Positions 54,850 through 63,939 of a DNA stretch of 64,000 bases are shown piece after piece. The stretch lies in the NCBI RefSeq assembly GCF_000731985.1, contig NZ_JNCS01000008.1:83174-147173 (forward strand), read 5' to 3'. The stretch's first letter is position 1. Each line of letters begins with the position of its first letter. The notes below the pieces were generated by a model. The model worked only from the letters and a program-made list of their open reading frames with translations. It did no database searches and had not been told where the DNA came from. Source of the DNA: Natrinema altunense (GTDB taxonomy: Archaea > Halobacteriota > Halobacteria > Halobacteriales > Natrialbaceae). Made by a program: the position numbers and the translations under genes.

Positions 54850-55431
54850 TCAGACACCGGACGGTCCGTCGCCGACGTACTCGAAATCGGTCCCCGCCCG
54901 TTCTGCGGTCCGCCGGTCCCGCGCGGAGTCACCGACGAACAGCGCCCGCTCGGGTTCGGCCTCGAGTTCGCGGACCGTCGCGAGCAGCGGTTCCGGGTCC
55001 GGCTTCCACGTCGCGACCGTATCGCGGCCGACGACGGCGTCGACCGCCATCGTCAGCGCGTGTTCCTCGAGCGCGATCCGACACGCCCGTTCGCAGTTCA
55101 GCGAACAGACGCCGGCCGGCGGCGATCGCTCGAGCAGTTCGTCGGCGCGGACGAGTCGGCGTGACGTTCGCGCCCCGTCGTGTTCGTGGGTCGCGATGGC
55201 CGACTCCACTTCGGCGGCCAGTCCGACCTCGTCCGCGGCCTCGAGCATGTCCCAGAGGCCGTCGCTCGGCGGCTCGACGTTCGCGTTGTCGTACACCGCG
55301 CGGACGTCGACGGCGACGGCGTTCCAGTCGACATCGAGATCGACGAGCGTGCCGTCCAGATCGTAGACGACGGCGTCGTACTCGGTCACGGCCGCCGATA
55401 CGAGCGGCAGCAGAATAGGGACTTCGGTCAC
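54850..55431 (-). CDS. HAD family hydrolase
   Basis: This 193-residue protein has the nucleophile motif VVYDLDGTLVDLD, a later WKPDPEPLL and GDSARDRRTAERAG. It is a HAD-type phosphatase of the phosphoglycolate/beta-phosphoglucomutase group; the substrate is not known. The start at 55431 adds 14 hydrophobic residues; an in-frame GTG at 55389 (VTEYDAVVYDLD) is a reasonable alternative. Confidence 0.85.
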   Translation of the reverse strand: MTEVPILLPLVSAAVTEYDAVVYDLDGTLVDLDVDWNAVAVDVRAVYDNANVEPPSDGLWDMLEAADEVGLAAEVESAIATHEHDGARTSRRLVRADELLERSPPAGVCSLNCERACRIALEEHALTMAVDAVVGRDTVATWKPDPEPLLATVRELEAEPERALFVGDSARDRRTAERAGTDFEYVGDGPSGV

Positions 55432-55521
55432 GGCCCCGCCGGCCGAGGGATGGGAGGTAGATCGCCGGCGCTCGAACGACTTCCATGCGATGATTGCGCG
55501 AACGTTTCAGGGGTTCAGAAG

Positions 55522-55528
55522 GTTAAAG
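55522..55528 (+). promoter_or_regulatory. TATA box of the 924-residue secreted protein
   Basis: GTTAAAG lies about 25 bp before the ATG at 55553 and supports that start over the ATG at 55490. Confidence 0.45.
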
Positions 55529-55552
55529 GAGGCAACCACTGAACGGTCGGGC

Positions 55553-58327
55553 ATGCGAAGACGCGAACTGCTCGTCGGAAGCGGAACCGCCGCGGCCGTT
55601 GCTCTCTCCGGGTACGCGGGCGCGGTCGCAGACGACGCCGCCGACGCCAGCCAGTCGGGGCTGTCGTCCGATCTCGAGACCCTCCTCGAACTGTTCCCCG
55701 CAGAATCGGCCCTCGACACGACCTATCGCCGACTTCAGTACGTCCGCCTCGGTGAGACTGATGGGTCCGAATTCGAATATCTGACTCGACAGATCTCGGA
55801 ACACGCCGCCGAGATCGATGGCGAGTTCGATCTCGACGCGGTCTCCGCGGCGGCTTCAGTGATTGCGGGTGACGGTGACTTCGGACTGAGCGCCGCGTCC
55901 GGCTCGTTCGACCGGCTGACGTCGGACGACGCTGTCGAACGCGGTGACTGGCGGATTGGACCCCTCGACAGCGATGCCGCGTTCGCGTCCGCCGACGGGC
56001 GTCTCGTCGTCGTCTCGGTCTCCGAGCGGGATCCGACCGACGTCGCCGAGACGGTTGTCGACGCCGCCACCGGCGAGACGGACTCCGTGTTGGTCGATCC
56101 CGAGGCGACTGCGCCGGTCTTCGAACGGCTCGAGGATTCGAACTACGTCGTCTTTCTCCCCAACCTCGATGAGGCACGCCACCTCGAGTTCACCGACGAG
56201 GTCGCGTCACTCGCCGTCGGATTCGATCAGCCCCGGGAAACGGATTCGGAAACCGTCGAGTCGGAGTACGTCTTCGAACCCGCATCGGACGCCGCCGTCG
56301 ACGACGACTGGATCACCGAGCGCCTCGAGGGCTTCGAACAGGGCGAGGTCGTCGAGACGACGGTCATTCAGGAAGGCGCGTTCGTCCACGTCGACGCGGT
56401 TATCGACCAGCCGCCCGAACGCGATCGTGATGCGGCCCCCGACGCGCGCATTCGCGTTCGGTCGCATGCAGACGACGGGCTCGCGACCATCGAACACGTC
56501 GACGGCGAGTCGGTCGAGACCGCCGATCTCGAGGTCTGGGTCGACGGCGAACTCGCGGACGTGCAACTCGCCGACGATCGGGACTCGTTTTCCGAGGGCG
56601 ATGTCGTCGAACTCGAAACCGGGCCGATCGCCGACGTCGGACTGCGATGGATCGACGAGAGCGAGGACGTCTACTACTATTACGATCGGACGCTCGTCGG
56701 GTCGGAGTCGTTCGAGTCGACCTACGACGCCGAGACGGAGACCGCGGAGATCACGTACGTCGGGGAACTCGCGGCCGATCCGGACCGTCTCGAGGTGGTC
56801 CACCGGAAAAGTGACGAATACCGGAGCGATCGACGGCCCGACACCGACCGGTCGGCCGTGACGGACGTGTCGGGATCGCTCACTCGGGGCGATACGATCA
56901 CGGTCGACGACGTTACCCACGGCGATCGAGTCTCCCTCGAGTTGACGGCACCACCCAACCCGAACCACGGACAGCAGCCGCTGGCTCATGTCGCCGTTCG
57001 GCCGCCGCGGCTGTCCCTGCGTCGCCACGAGGGAACTCTGATCGTGCGGTATCACGATGAGCGGGAACACGACGCCGATGACTTTCGGCTGCTGTTCGAC
57101 GACGAACCCGCCGACGTACAGTTCGCCGATCGAACCGATACCCTCTCGTCGGGTACCGAACTCGAGTTCGGCGAAGTCCCGCACGGTACCACCGTCGCCG
57201 TCGAGTGGCTCGAGCCCGACGACCCGGCCGTCATCGAAGAGCGGGTTCTCCGCCCCGACGCACACGTCGATATCACGTACGACGACGAGGATGGGACGGC
57301 CGTTGTCGACTACAAGCAAGGGGAGGAAATTCCAGCCGACGACCTCGAGCTACGGATCAACACCGAGCCGGCGGCCCGGCAGCCGGCCGACGAATACGAG
57401 ACGTTCGCACCCGGTGACGACATCAGCACGGCTGTCGCTCCGTTTGCGGCGGTCAAACTCGTCTGGACGGGTCCCGAAGACACCGAAGACGTTCTGGATC
57501 GGACGTTCGTCGGTCGGGGGTCGTTCGATGCGACCTACGATCCCGACGCCCAGACGGTCGAACTCGTCTACACGGGCGAGCAACCGGCCGACCCGTCGGC
57601 GCTGTCGATCGACTACACCAGCGGCGATCGATCTCGGTCCGATGACCGGAAGGACCTCGAGCACTTCTCCCGGGAGTACGACACGCTGACTGCGGGCGAC
57701 AGCGTGGTGATCGACGACGTGGCGGCCGACGACCGAATCACCGTCATGCTGGTGCAGAAGGGGGACAACTTCACTTCCAGTCGCTCGATTTACCATTTCA
57801 CGCCGGTTCCGCGACGGGTGTTTACGTTCGAGGATCGGGCGGACGGACTCGTCGCCGTCTACCGCGGGGAAGACGACCGCGACGCCGAGACCTTCGAGTT
57901 CCAGGTCGACGGGGCGCCGAGCGACGTCCAGCCGGCCGATCGGTACGATACGCTGACGGCCGACGACGAGATCGAACTGGGGCGCTTCGATGCCGGAACC
58001 GAGGTCACCGTCGAATGGGTCGCTCCTGATGACCCATACGAGATCAGCGATCACGTCGTCCTCCCCGACGCCGATTTCGACATCGAATACGATGCCGAGG
58101 AGGAGACGGTCACCGTCGAACACGCGGGCGGCGACGAGATCGATGCCGCCGACCTCGGTGTCGTCGTCGAGCCGTCCAGCCTCGAGCCGCGCGGCTGGGA
58201 GGATCAGGAGACGGTTTCGAACGGAGATACCACGACGATCGATGTCGACAGTGATCGGGAGCCGAACATGGTCTCGATCGTGTTCGGAGAACGAGCCACG
58301 ATCGGTTACAAACGGATCGACGAGTAG
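55553..58327 (+). CDS. Large Tat-exported protein with tandem beta-sandwich-like repeats
   Basis: This 924-residue protein starts MRRRELLVGSGTAAAV, a twin-arginine signal with an Ala-rich core. After an N-terminal part with no known match (about 40-280) come about six to seven related units of roughly 85 residues. Each has a pattern like TYD..TVEL.Y.GE..ADPL, a polar stretch with FAPGDDI or LTAGD, and V.L.W. The last unit reads VEHAGGDEIDAADL, recalling C-terminal parts of haloarchaeal pilins. It is acidic throughout. It is probably a cell-surface or secreted adhesion-type protein, but no function is known. Confidence 0.75.
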   Translation: MRRRELLVGSGTAAAVALSGYAGAVADDAADASQSGLSSDLETLLELFPAESALDTTYRRLQYVRLGETDGSEFEYLTRQISEHAAEIDGEFDLDAVSAAASVIAGDGDFGLSAASGSFDRLTSDDAVERGDWRIGPLDSDAAFASADGRLVVVSVSERDPTDVAETVVDAATGETDSVLVDPEATAPVFERLEDSNYVVFLPNLDEARHLEFTDEVASLAVGFDQPRETDSETVESEYVFEPASDAAVDDDWITERLEGFEQGEVVETTVIQEGAFVHVDAVIDQPPERDRDAAPDARIRVRSHADDGLATIEHVDGESVETADLEVWVDGELADVQLADDRDSFSEGDVVELETGPIADVGLRWIDESEDVYYYYDRTLVGSESFESTYDAETETAEITYVGELAADPDRLEVVHRKSDEYRSDRRPDTDRSAVTDVSGSLTRGDTITVDDVTHGDRVSLELTAPPNPNHGQQPLAHVAVRPPRLSLRRHEGTLIVRYHDEREHDADDFRLLFDDEPADVQFADRTDTLSSGTELEFGEVPHGTTVAVEWLEPDDPAVIEERVLRPDAHVDITYDDEDGTAVVDYKQGEEIPADDLELRINTEPAARQPADEYETFAPGDDISTAVAPFAAVKLVWTGPEDTEDVLDRTFVGRGSFDATYDPDAQTVELVYTGEQPADPSALSIDYTSGDRSRSDDRKDLEHFSREYDTLTAGDSVVIDDVAADDRITVMLVQKGDNFTSSRSIYHFTPVPRRVFTFEDRADGLVAVYRGEDDRDAETFEFQVDGAPSDVQPADRYDTLTADDEIELGRFDAGTEVTVEWVAPDDPYEISDHVVLPDADFDIEYDAEEETVTVEHAGGDEIDAADLGVVVEPSSLEPRGWEDQETVSNGDTTTIDVDSDREPNMVSIVFGERATIGYKRIDE

Positions 58328-58419
58328 CGTCCGTCCGGATCGAACCGGTCCCCCGTTCCAGCCCGCTTCCGTGTCGGCCCCGCTCGTCGCCCGGCCGACG
58401 ATTGCCGGCACACTCGTCG

Positions 58420-59100
58420 TCAGTCCAGAGTCGCCATTTCGCCCGTCGGGTCGTCCAACTGCTCGCCCGCGAGCACGCGGTTTGCCCGGCGGAGCCGCTC
58501 GGAAAGCGCCTGGTGGGAGATGTCGAGTTCGTTCGCGAGCTCCTCGAGCGAGATCTCTCGGGGAACGTCGTAGTAGCCCTGCCGGTAGGCCTCGGCGATG
58601 GCCTCCCGCTGGGGCTCGGTCAGCGCGGCCGTCGTCTCGAGGGCCTCGTCCTGGCCGGCCTCGACCATGCGCCTGACGTCGATGCGGACGCCCCGTTCCT
58701 CGATGTCCGAGACGGCGGTCGAGAGTTCCTCGCGATGGGGAAAGAGCAGTCGAAGCGTCCACCGGCCGTCCGATACCTGCGCGTCGAGTACTGTGCCGCC
58801 GTGTGTGTAGACGCACCGACAGACCGACGCGACCGCCTCGGTGTACGTGAGCCGGTAGAACAGGTCGCCGGCCTCGGTATCGGCGAGTAGCCGGCGATAC
58901 TCGTCGACGGTCGGGTCCGTTTCGAGGGTCGCCTCGAGTTCGGTTCGGTCGACGTTCGAGAACCAGACGAGCGGCACCGTTCGGACCGGCCCCTCCGCGA
59001 CGACGCTCTCGACGCGGACCTCGAGGGCCGGGAGTTGCTGGACGGTCTCCGCGAGTGCGAACTCGTCCGTCGAAAGCGAGAGTTCTGCGATCGTCGTCAT
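58420..59100 (-). CDS. Bacterioopsin-activator-type HTH regulator
   Basis: This 226-residue protein ends in the HTH_10 domain (about 165-215) with LTEPQREAIAEAYRQGYYDVPR and LANELDISHQALSERLRRA. The first half has an unnamed input region with LVWFSNVDR. Proteins of this family regulate, among others, bacteriorhodopsin genes in Halobacterium. The target here is unknown. It is convergent with the 924-residue protein gene and alone. Confidence 0.85.
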   Translation of the reverse strand: MTTIAELSLSTDEFALAETVQQLPALEVRVESVVAEGPVRTVPLVWFSNVDRTELEATLETDPTVDEYRRLLADTEAGDLFYRLTYTEAVASVCRCVYTHGGTVLDAQVSDGRWTLRLLFPHREELSTAVSDIEERGVRIDVRRMVEAGQDEALETTAALTEPQREAIAEAYRQGYYDVPREISLEELANELDISHQALSERLRRANRVLAGEQLDDPTGEMATLD

Positions 59101-59307
59101 TGGAAACTCACCTCGGGACGCTGACTCGAGTCCGGTCGGCTGCCGATACTGCTGTCGTAGCGGGTTGTGGACTCGACTCGTCTCATAAGTATCCAGCCGA
59201 TCCGCTCGCGTCGGCGATCGTGGTCGTCCGGATCGTGCTGCTAGAAGGGAGGACTCGAATACGGTTGATGAGCCGGCCTTTGTATTCTGGCAGTTTAAGT
59301 TCGCACG

Positions 59308-60621
59308 TCACCCGAGACGAGCCAGTCGGTTGAGCGCGTACGCCGTCTGGAGCACGTCGACGCTCTTGCCGCGATCGAAGACGAGTTCGTCCGTCTCGAG
59401 GACGTGTTCCAAGGTGTCCTGCGAGGCGTGTTCCGGGGCGGCGGCGATGCCGGCGTCGTTGTCGGCGGCCCACTCCATGACCCGGAGATCGCTCTTGGAG
59501 TCACCCATCACGAGCGCGAACGGGTCGTCGACGCCGAGAACGTCGAGCGCGCGTTCGACGCCGACGACCTTGTTGAGTTCGAGGCTGCCGATCTCGGCCG
59601 CGTCGGCCTCGTAGTAGGCGACGTCGATGCGATCGAGGACGGCCGCGAGCGAGTCGGGCACATCCGCGGCGTCGAGGGCCGGATACGCGCCTTCGCCCTC
59701 GAGCACGGCCCTGATTTCGGGGTCTTGCGCGGCGTAGAAGGCGCGGGTCCAGTCCGCGACCGTCTCGCCAGCCAGTTCCGTCCCGCCGTTCGCATCGTCA
59801 CCCGCCGTCCCGCTGCCCGCATCGCCCGCGTCGCCTCCGTCAGCCTCGAGCGTCGTCCCGACGGCGTCGGCGAGCAGGTCCATGAGATAGACCAGCGCCT
59901 CGTCGATGATCTCGCGGGCGTCGGCCGAGCCGGTTTCGTAGTTGGGTTTCATCGTGACGTTGAACTCGTTGCCCTGGAGGTGACAGCCGCGGCGGAGGTC
60001 CTCCGGCGCTTCGGGCAGGACCCGCGAGCGAACGTCGTCGAAGACCGTCCGGATCGACTCCTCGAGGTCCTCGTAGAGCAACTGCTTCGTCTGTGCACCG
60101 TGTCCAGGGGTGAACACGCCCGTCCCCGCTTCGTAGACGATCGAGAGGGACCCCGAGTGGACGATTTCGCTGCCGAGCCCTTGAATCGCAAAGCCCTTGA
60201 CGTTTTCCAGGGTCTGGCCCGTACAGATGACGATCGGGACGCCGGCGTCGTAGAACTCCGTCAGCATGTGCAGCGTGTCCCGCGGGATCTCGTTGTCCGT
60301 CCCGCCTGCGGACCGCAGCGTTTCGTCGACGTCTAACACGAGGACGTTGACCGCCCGGCCGTACTTCGCCTCGAGATCGAGCGCCGTGAAGGCCTGATCG
60401 CGGGTCGCCCGCGCGGCGATCTCAGCGAACGTCTCCCCGGCCGCGAACGACGAGCGGATCTCGTCCTTGCGCTCCTCGAGTTGCTCGGTCGCCTCCTGCC
60501 AGTGCTCGAGGGCGACCCGCGAGTCGACGGCGGGAAAGACGTCGACGAACTCCTGGAACTCCCGTAACGTCTTCGTGTCGTACTCGTCGTAGAGTTGATA
60601 GACGAGGTCGTATCGTTCCAT
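59308..60621 (-). CDS. Large HAD family hydrolase
   Basis: This 437-residue protein has an N-terminal helical cap (about 1-80), the nucleophile motif LVLDVDETLRS, VICTGQTLENVKG and a late GDSKSDLRVMEWA. Between about 255 and 285 lies a Gly/Ala/Asp-rich, disordered insertion. The layout fits Cof/SPP-like HAD phosphatases; the start at 60621 is supported by a GGTTATCC box at 60645-60652. The substrate is unknown. It is divergent from gdh, with which it shares a 163-bp promoter region. Confidence 0.82.
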   Translation of the reverse strand: MERYDLVYQLYDEYDTKTLREFQEFVDVFPAVDSRVALEHWQEATEQLEERKDEIRSSFAAGETFAEIAARATRDQAFTALDLEAKYGRAVNVLVLDVDETLRSAGGTDNEIPRDTLHMLTEFYDAGVPIVICTGQTLENVKGFAIQGLGSEIVHSGSLSIVYEAGTGVFTPGHGAQTKQLLYEDLEESIRTVFDDVRSRVLPEAPEDLRRGCHLQGNEFNVTMKPNYETGSADAREIIDEALVYLMDLLADAVGTTLEADGGDAGDAGSGTAGDDANGGTELAGETVADWTRAFYAAQDPEIRAVLEGEGAYPALDAADVPDSLAAVLDRIDVAYYEADAAEIGSLELNKVVGVERALDVLGVDDPFALVMGDSKSDLRVMEWAADNDAGIAAAPEHASQDTLEHVLETDELVFDRGKSVDVLQTAYALNRLARLG

Positions 60622-60644
60622 GTGGCCTACAGGCATGGGCAGGC

Positions 60645-60652
60645 GGATAACC
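60645..60652 (-). promoter_or_regulatory. TATA-like box of the large HAD gene
   Basis: GGTTATCC on the minus strand lies about 25 bp before the ATG at 60621. Confidence 0.4.
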
Positions 60653-60704
60653 GTTTCCAGTGGCGGTCGCGTCCGGAGGGGCGTCCGGTCCGTTCGTGCA
60701 TTGG

Positions 60705-60718
60705 TGACAGTCCTGTCA
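60705..60718. promoter_or_regulatory. Perfect palindrome upstream of gdh-gfcR, candidate GfcR operator
   Basis: TGACAG and CTGTCA form 6-bp arms around TC. The site lies about 30 bp upstream of the gdh TATA box, where an activator would sit. GfcR activates gdh and other sugar-catabolism genes in Haloferax volcanii, and the gene is directly downstream here, so it is the natural candidate. The pairing of site and protein is an inference. Confidence 0.45.
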
Positions 60719-60748
60719 TCGTCTGTGAGGTATTTACTCGAGTAGGAA

Positions 60749-60757
60749 TAAATATTT
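60749..60757 (+). promoter_or_regulatory. TATA box of gdh
   Basis: AAATATTTA lies about 28-36 bp before the gdh ATG at 60785. Confidence 0.5.
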
Positions 60758-60784
60758 ATCATCATGGTTCCTACTGGGTCCCAT

Positions 60785-61909
60785 ATGAAAGCCATCGCAG
60801 TTACGCCCGGGGCGGGCGTCCCGGAAGTCGTCGAGCGGCCCGTTCCCGACCCGTCTCCCGGCGAGGCGCTCGTTCGGATCTGCCGCGTGGGAGTCGACGG
60901 GACCGACTACGAAGTCATCGACGGCACCCACGGCGGCGTCCCCGACGGCGACGACCGCCTGATTCTCGGCCACGAGGCCGTCGGCATCGTCGCGGACGCG
61001 AACGGAACGGCGCTCGAGGAGGGCCAGTACGTCGTGCCGACGGTTCGACGACCGCCGCCGGGTGTCGAGACGAACGCGTACTTCGAGCGCGGTGAGCCCG
61101 ATATGGCACCGGACGGCGAGTACGTCGAACGCGGGATCGTCGGGGCCCACGGGTTCATGGCCGAGTTCGTGACGAGTCCGGCCGACTGCCTCGTTCCGAT
61201 CCCGGCCGACCTGGCTCCGATGGGCTTTCTCGTCGAACCGATCAGCATCACCGAAAAGGCGATCGAACACGCCCGCGCGACCCGCTCGGCGTTCGACTGG
61301 CAGCCCGCATCCGCGCTCGTTCTCGGGACCGGTTCGCTGGGACTGTTGACTACCGCGATGCTCACGGAGACACTCGAGTACGACCGCGTGTACTGTCTCG
61401 GCCGGAAGGATCGGCCGCACCCGACGATCGATATCGTCGACCGACTTGGCGCGACGTACATCGACTCCCGGGAGACACCGGTCTCCGAGATCCCCGCCGC
61501 CTACGAACCGATGGATCTCGTCTACGAGGCGACCGGCCACGCGAAACACGCGTTCGAAGCGATCGAGGCGCTGGCTCCCAACGGCGTCGCCGCCCTGCTG
61601 GGCGTCCCCGGTGACCGGACGTTCGAGGTCGACGGCGGGCACCTCCATCGCGAACTCGTGCTCTCGAACAAGGCGCTCGTCGGCAGCGTCAACTCGAATC
61701 GGGGACACTTCGAGGCGGCCGTCGATACCCTCTCCGCGCTTCCCGACTGGGTGCTCGCGGAGATCGTCTCCGGCGTCTACGACCTCACGGACCTCGAGCG
61801 AGCGTTTCCGGAGGCGATCGCCCCCGTCGCGGCGGCCGGCGGCGGCTCGACGGTGAGACCGGATGACGATACGACTATAAAAACGGCGGTCGAATTCGAA
61901 GACATATGA
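60785..61909 (+). CDS. gdh: Glucose 1-dehydrogenase
   Basis: This 374-residue MDR-type zinc dehydrogenase oxidises glucose to gluconate with NADP or NAD at the head of the haloarchaeal semi-phosphorylative Entner-Doudoroff route. It has LGHEAVGIV for the zinc site and GTGSLGLL for the cofactor. The open frame begins slightly earlier, but MKAIAVTPGAG at 60785 is typical. Its stop overlaps the GfcR start by four bases (61906-61909). Confidence 0.93.
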   Translation: MKAIAVTPGAGVPEVVERPVPDPSPGEALVRICRVGVDGTDYEVIDGTHGGVPDGDDRLILGHEAVGIVADANGTALEEGQYVVPTVRRPPPGVETNAYFERGEPDMAPDGEYVERGIVGAHGFMAEFVTSPADCLVPIPADLAPMGFLVEPISITEKAIEHARATRSAFDWQPASALVLGTGSLGLLTTAMLTETLEYDRVYCLGRKDRPHPTIDIVDRLGATYIDSRETPVSEIPAAYEPMDLVYEATGHAKHAFEAIEALAPNGVAALLGVPGDRTFEVDGGHLHRELVLSNKALVGSVNSNRGHFEAAVDTLSALPDWVLAEIVSGVYDLTDLERAFPEAIAPVAAAGGGSTVRPDDDTTIKTAVEFEDI

Positions 61910-62559
61910 AAAACGTTGACGACCTCATCGAGAGTGCGGCCGAGCTGGCGGCCCGCGGCCTCTCGAAGGGTGAAATCGCGGACGAGCTGAACGTCTCCCG
62001 GGAGACCGCGAGCTGGCTCGTCGAGCGCAGCAGCACGCCCGCCCAGTCGACCGAGCAGCCGTCCGGCCCGCCGGCAAGCGGTGGCACCGGGCCACAGGAC
62101 ATCCACGTCGACTGGTCCGCGATCGGCCGGGACAGCAAGCGAATGAACGCCATCGCCTCGGCGATGGCCGACATGCTCGCCAAACACGGCGAGGACATCG
62201 ACCTGACGATCGGCATCGAGAAAGCCGGCGGCCCCATCGCCACCCTCGTCGCCCGTGAACTCGAGACCGACCTCGGGACCTACACCCCCGCCAAACACCA
62301 GTGGGAGGAAGGCGACATCGACGAACTCGGCGGGACGTTCAGCCGGAACTTCGCCGGCATCCGCGACCGCGAGTGTTACATCGTCGACGACACCATCACC
62401 AGCGGCACCACCATGCGCGAGACCATCGAGGCGATCCGCGCCGAAGGCGGCAAACCGCTGGCTTGTGTCGTCCTCGCCGATAAACAGGGACTCGAGGAAC
62501 TCGACGGCGTCCCGGTCTACTCGCTGTTGCAGGTCATCAGCGTCGGGAAAGACGAGTAG
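61906..62559 (+). CDS. gfcR: GfcR, phosphoribosyltransferase-like regulator of sugar catabolism
   Basis: This 217-residue protein has a short N-terminal HTH (about 1-42) with GLSKGEIADELNVSRETASWL, then an orotate phosphoribosyltransferase-like fold. The PRPP loop is CYIVDDTITSGTTMRE. In Haloferax volcanii GfcR activates genes for glucose and fructose breakdown, so it was named for that role. Here it is translationally coupled to gdh, which fits autogenous control of the pathway. A possible operator is at 60705-60718. Confidence 0.9.
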   Translation: MKNVDDLIESAAELAARGLSKGEIADELNVSRETASWLVERSSTPAQSTEQPSGPPASGGTGPQDIHVDWSAIGRDSKRMNAIASAMADMLAKHGEDIDLTIGIEKAGGPIATLVARELETDLGTYTPAKHQWEEGDIDELGGTFSRNFAGIRDRECYIVDDTITSGTTMRETIEAIRAEGGKPLACVVLADKQGLEELDGVPVYSLLQVISVGKDE

Positions 62560-62571
62560 TCGACCCGTATA

Positions 62572-62645
62572 CCGTTGAAACGGATCACACACTGAGTCCC
62601 GCGATGGCCGTGCGATCAGGTGTACAGTCCCGTTCGGTGACTCCT
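62572..62645. repeat. Diverged relative of the 85-bp palindromic element
   Basis: The sequence GTTGAAACGGATCACACACT and, downstream, TGCGATCAGGTGTACAG match the arms and core of the element at 46759-46843 (for example GTGCGATCAGGTGTRCA). The palindrome here is weaker and lacks the CTATAG ends. It begins 12 bp after the gfcR stop and may be an old, decayed copy or a terminator-like repeat. Confidence 0.45.
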
Positions 62646-62814
62646 ATCGACGCCGACCGGATCGACCGAACGCTCCTCTCACAGCTGTATTCCCGGCCAG
62701 CAGCGGGCCGACTCGAGTGAGACGCCGGTCTCGTCACTCGAGCGAGAACGCCTCGCGTGGCGGCTGGACGGCCGACACTCGCAGGAAAAATGACCGCTCC
62801 GAAGCGGCGAGGCC

Positions 62815-63777
62815 CTAACCGTGAATGCCCATCGCTTCGATCTGCTCTTGATACCGGTTCCGGATCGTCACCTCGGTCACCTGTGCGACGTCGGCGACCT
62901 CGCGTTGGGTCTTCTTCTCGTTGCAAAGCAGTGACGCGGCGTAGATCGCGGCGGCGGCGTATCCGGTCGGCGACTTGCCCGACAGCAACCCTTCCTCGGC
63001 CGTCTTCTCGATGATCTCGTTGGCCTTGGTCTGGACTTCCTCGGACAGTTCGAGTTCAGAACAGAAGCGCGGGACGTACTTCTTCGGGTCGACGGGTCGC
63101 ATCTCGAGGCCGAGTTCCTGCGAGATGTATCGATACGTGCGACCGATCTCTTTGCGTTCGACGCGGGAGACTTCCGAGATTTCCTCGAGACTTCGCGGGA
63201 TCCCTTCCTTGCGACAGGCGGCGTACAGCGCGGAGGTCGCGACGCCCTCGATCGAGCGCCCGCGGATGAGGTCTTCCTTGAGCGCGCGCCGGTAGATGAC
63301 CGACGCGACCTCGCGGACGGATCGCGGCACACCGAGCGCGGAGGCCATCCGATCGATTTCGCTGAGTGCGAACTGGAGATTGCGCTCGCCGGCGTCTTTC
63401 GTTCGAATGCGTTCCTGCCACTTGCGGAGCCGGTGCATCTGACTGCGCTTCTTCGACGAAATCGAGCGGCCGTAGGCGTCCTTGTCCTTCCAGTCGATGG
63501 TCGTCGTCAGTCCCTTGTCGTGCATCGTCTGGGTCGTCGGCGCGCCGACGCGGGACTTCTCCTGTCGTTCCTGGTGGTTGAACGCCCGCCACTCCGGGCC
63601 AGGATCGATCTGTTCTTCCTCCACGACGAGCCCACAATCTTCACAGATGAGCTCACCCCGGTCGGAGTCCTTAACGAGATTATCCGATTCACACTCGGGG
63701 CAGGCACGTACCCCCTCCTGATCCTCGGTCTCGTCCGTCTCGCGCGTTCGCTCCCGCTGGCGGGTGGACCGTGTCAT
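62815..63777 (-). CDS. tfb: Transcription initiation factor IIB (TFB)
   Basis: This 320-residue protein has an N-terminal zinc ribbon ([21 protein letters not shown], with Cys-x2-Cys ... Cys-x2-Cys), a B-reader/linker, and two cyclin folds ending in [21 protein letters not shown]. It recruits polymerase to TATA-bound TBP. Haloarchaea carry several TFB paralogs, so the promoter set is not known. A strong TATA box at 63804-63813 lies 27 bp before the start. Confidence 0.95.
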   Translation of the reverse strand: MTRSTRQRERTRETDETEDQEGVRACPECESDNLVKDSDRGELICEDCGLVVEEEQIDPGPEWRAFNHQERQEKSRVGAPTTQTMHDKGLTTTIDWKDKDAYGRSISSKKRSQMHRLRKWQERIRTKDAGERNLQFALSEIDRMASALGVPRSVREVASVIYRRALKEDLIRGRSIEGVATSALYAACRKEGIPRSLEEISEVSRVERKEIGRTYRYISQELGLEMRPVDPKKYVPRFCSELELSEEVQTKANEIIEKTAEEGLLSGKSPTGYAAAAIYAASLLCNEKKTQREVADVAQVTEVTIRNRYQEQIEAMGIHG

Positions 63778-63803
63778 CGCACTTTTATAGTAGTATCACC
63801 ACG

Positions 63804-63813
63804 ATATATAAAT
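63804..63813 (-). promoter_or_regulatory. TATA box of tfb
   Basis: ATTTATATAT on the minus strand lies about 27 bp before the ATG at 63777, so the tfb mRNA should be leaderless. Confidence 0.6.
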
Positions 63814-63907
63814 GTTGGGTAAGGTATTTCGGACACTACAGCTCATCCGTCGAAAACGACCAGTAGACGGGTTGAAAGCCGAAGTTTACGATCCGAAACC
63901 GGAACGA

Positions 63908-63914
63908 CTTTATC
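63908..63914 (+). promoter_or_regulatory. TATA box of the gene starting at 63940
   Basis: CTTTATC lies about 26 bp before the ATG at 63940 and supports that start. Confidence 0.5.
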
Positions 63915-63939
63915 CGGGACTGGCCGATCACGGAGACGA

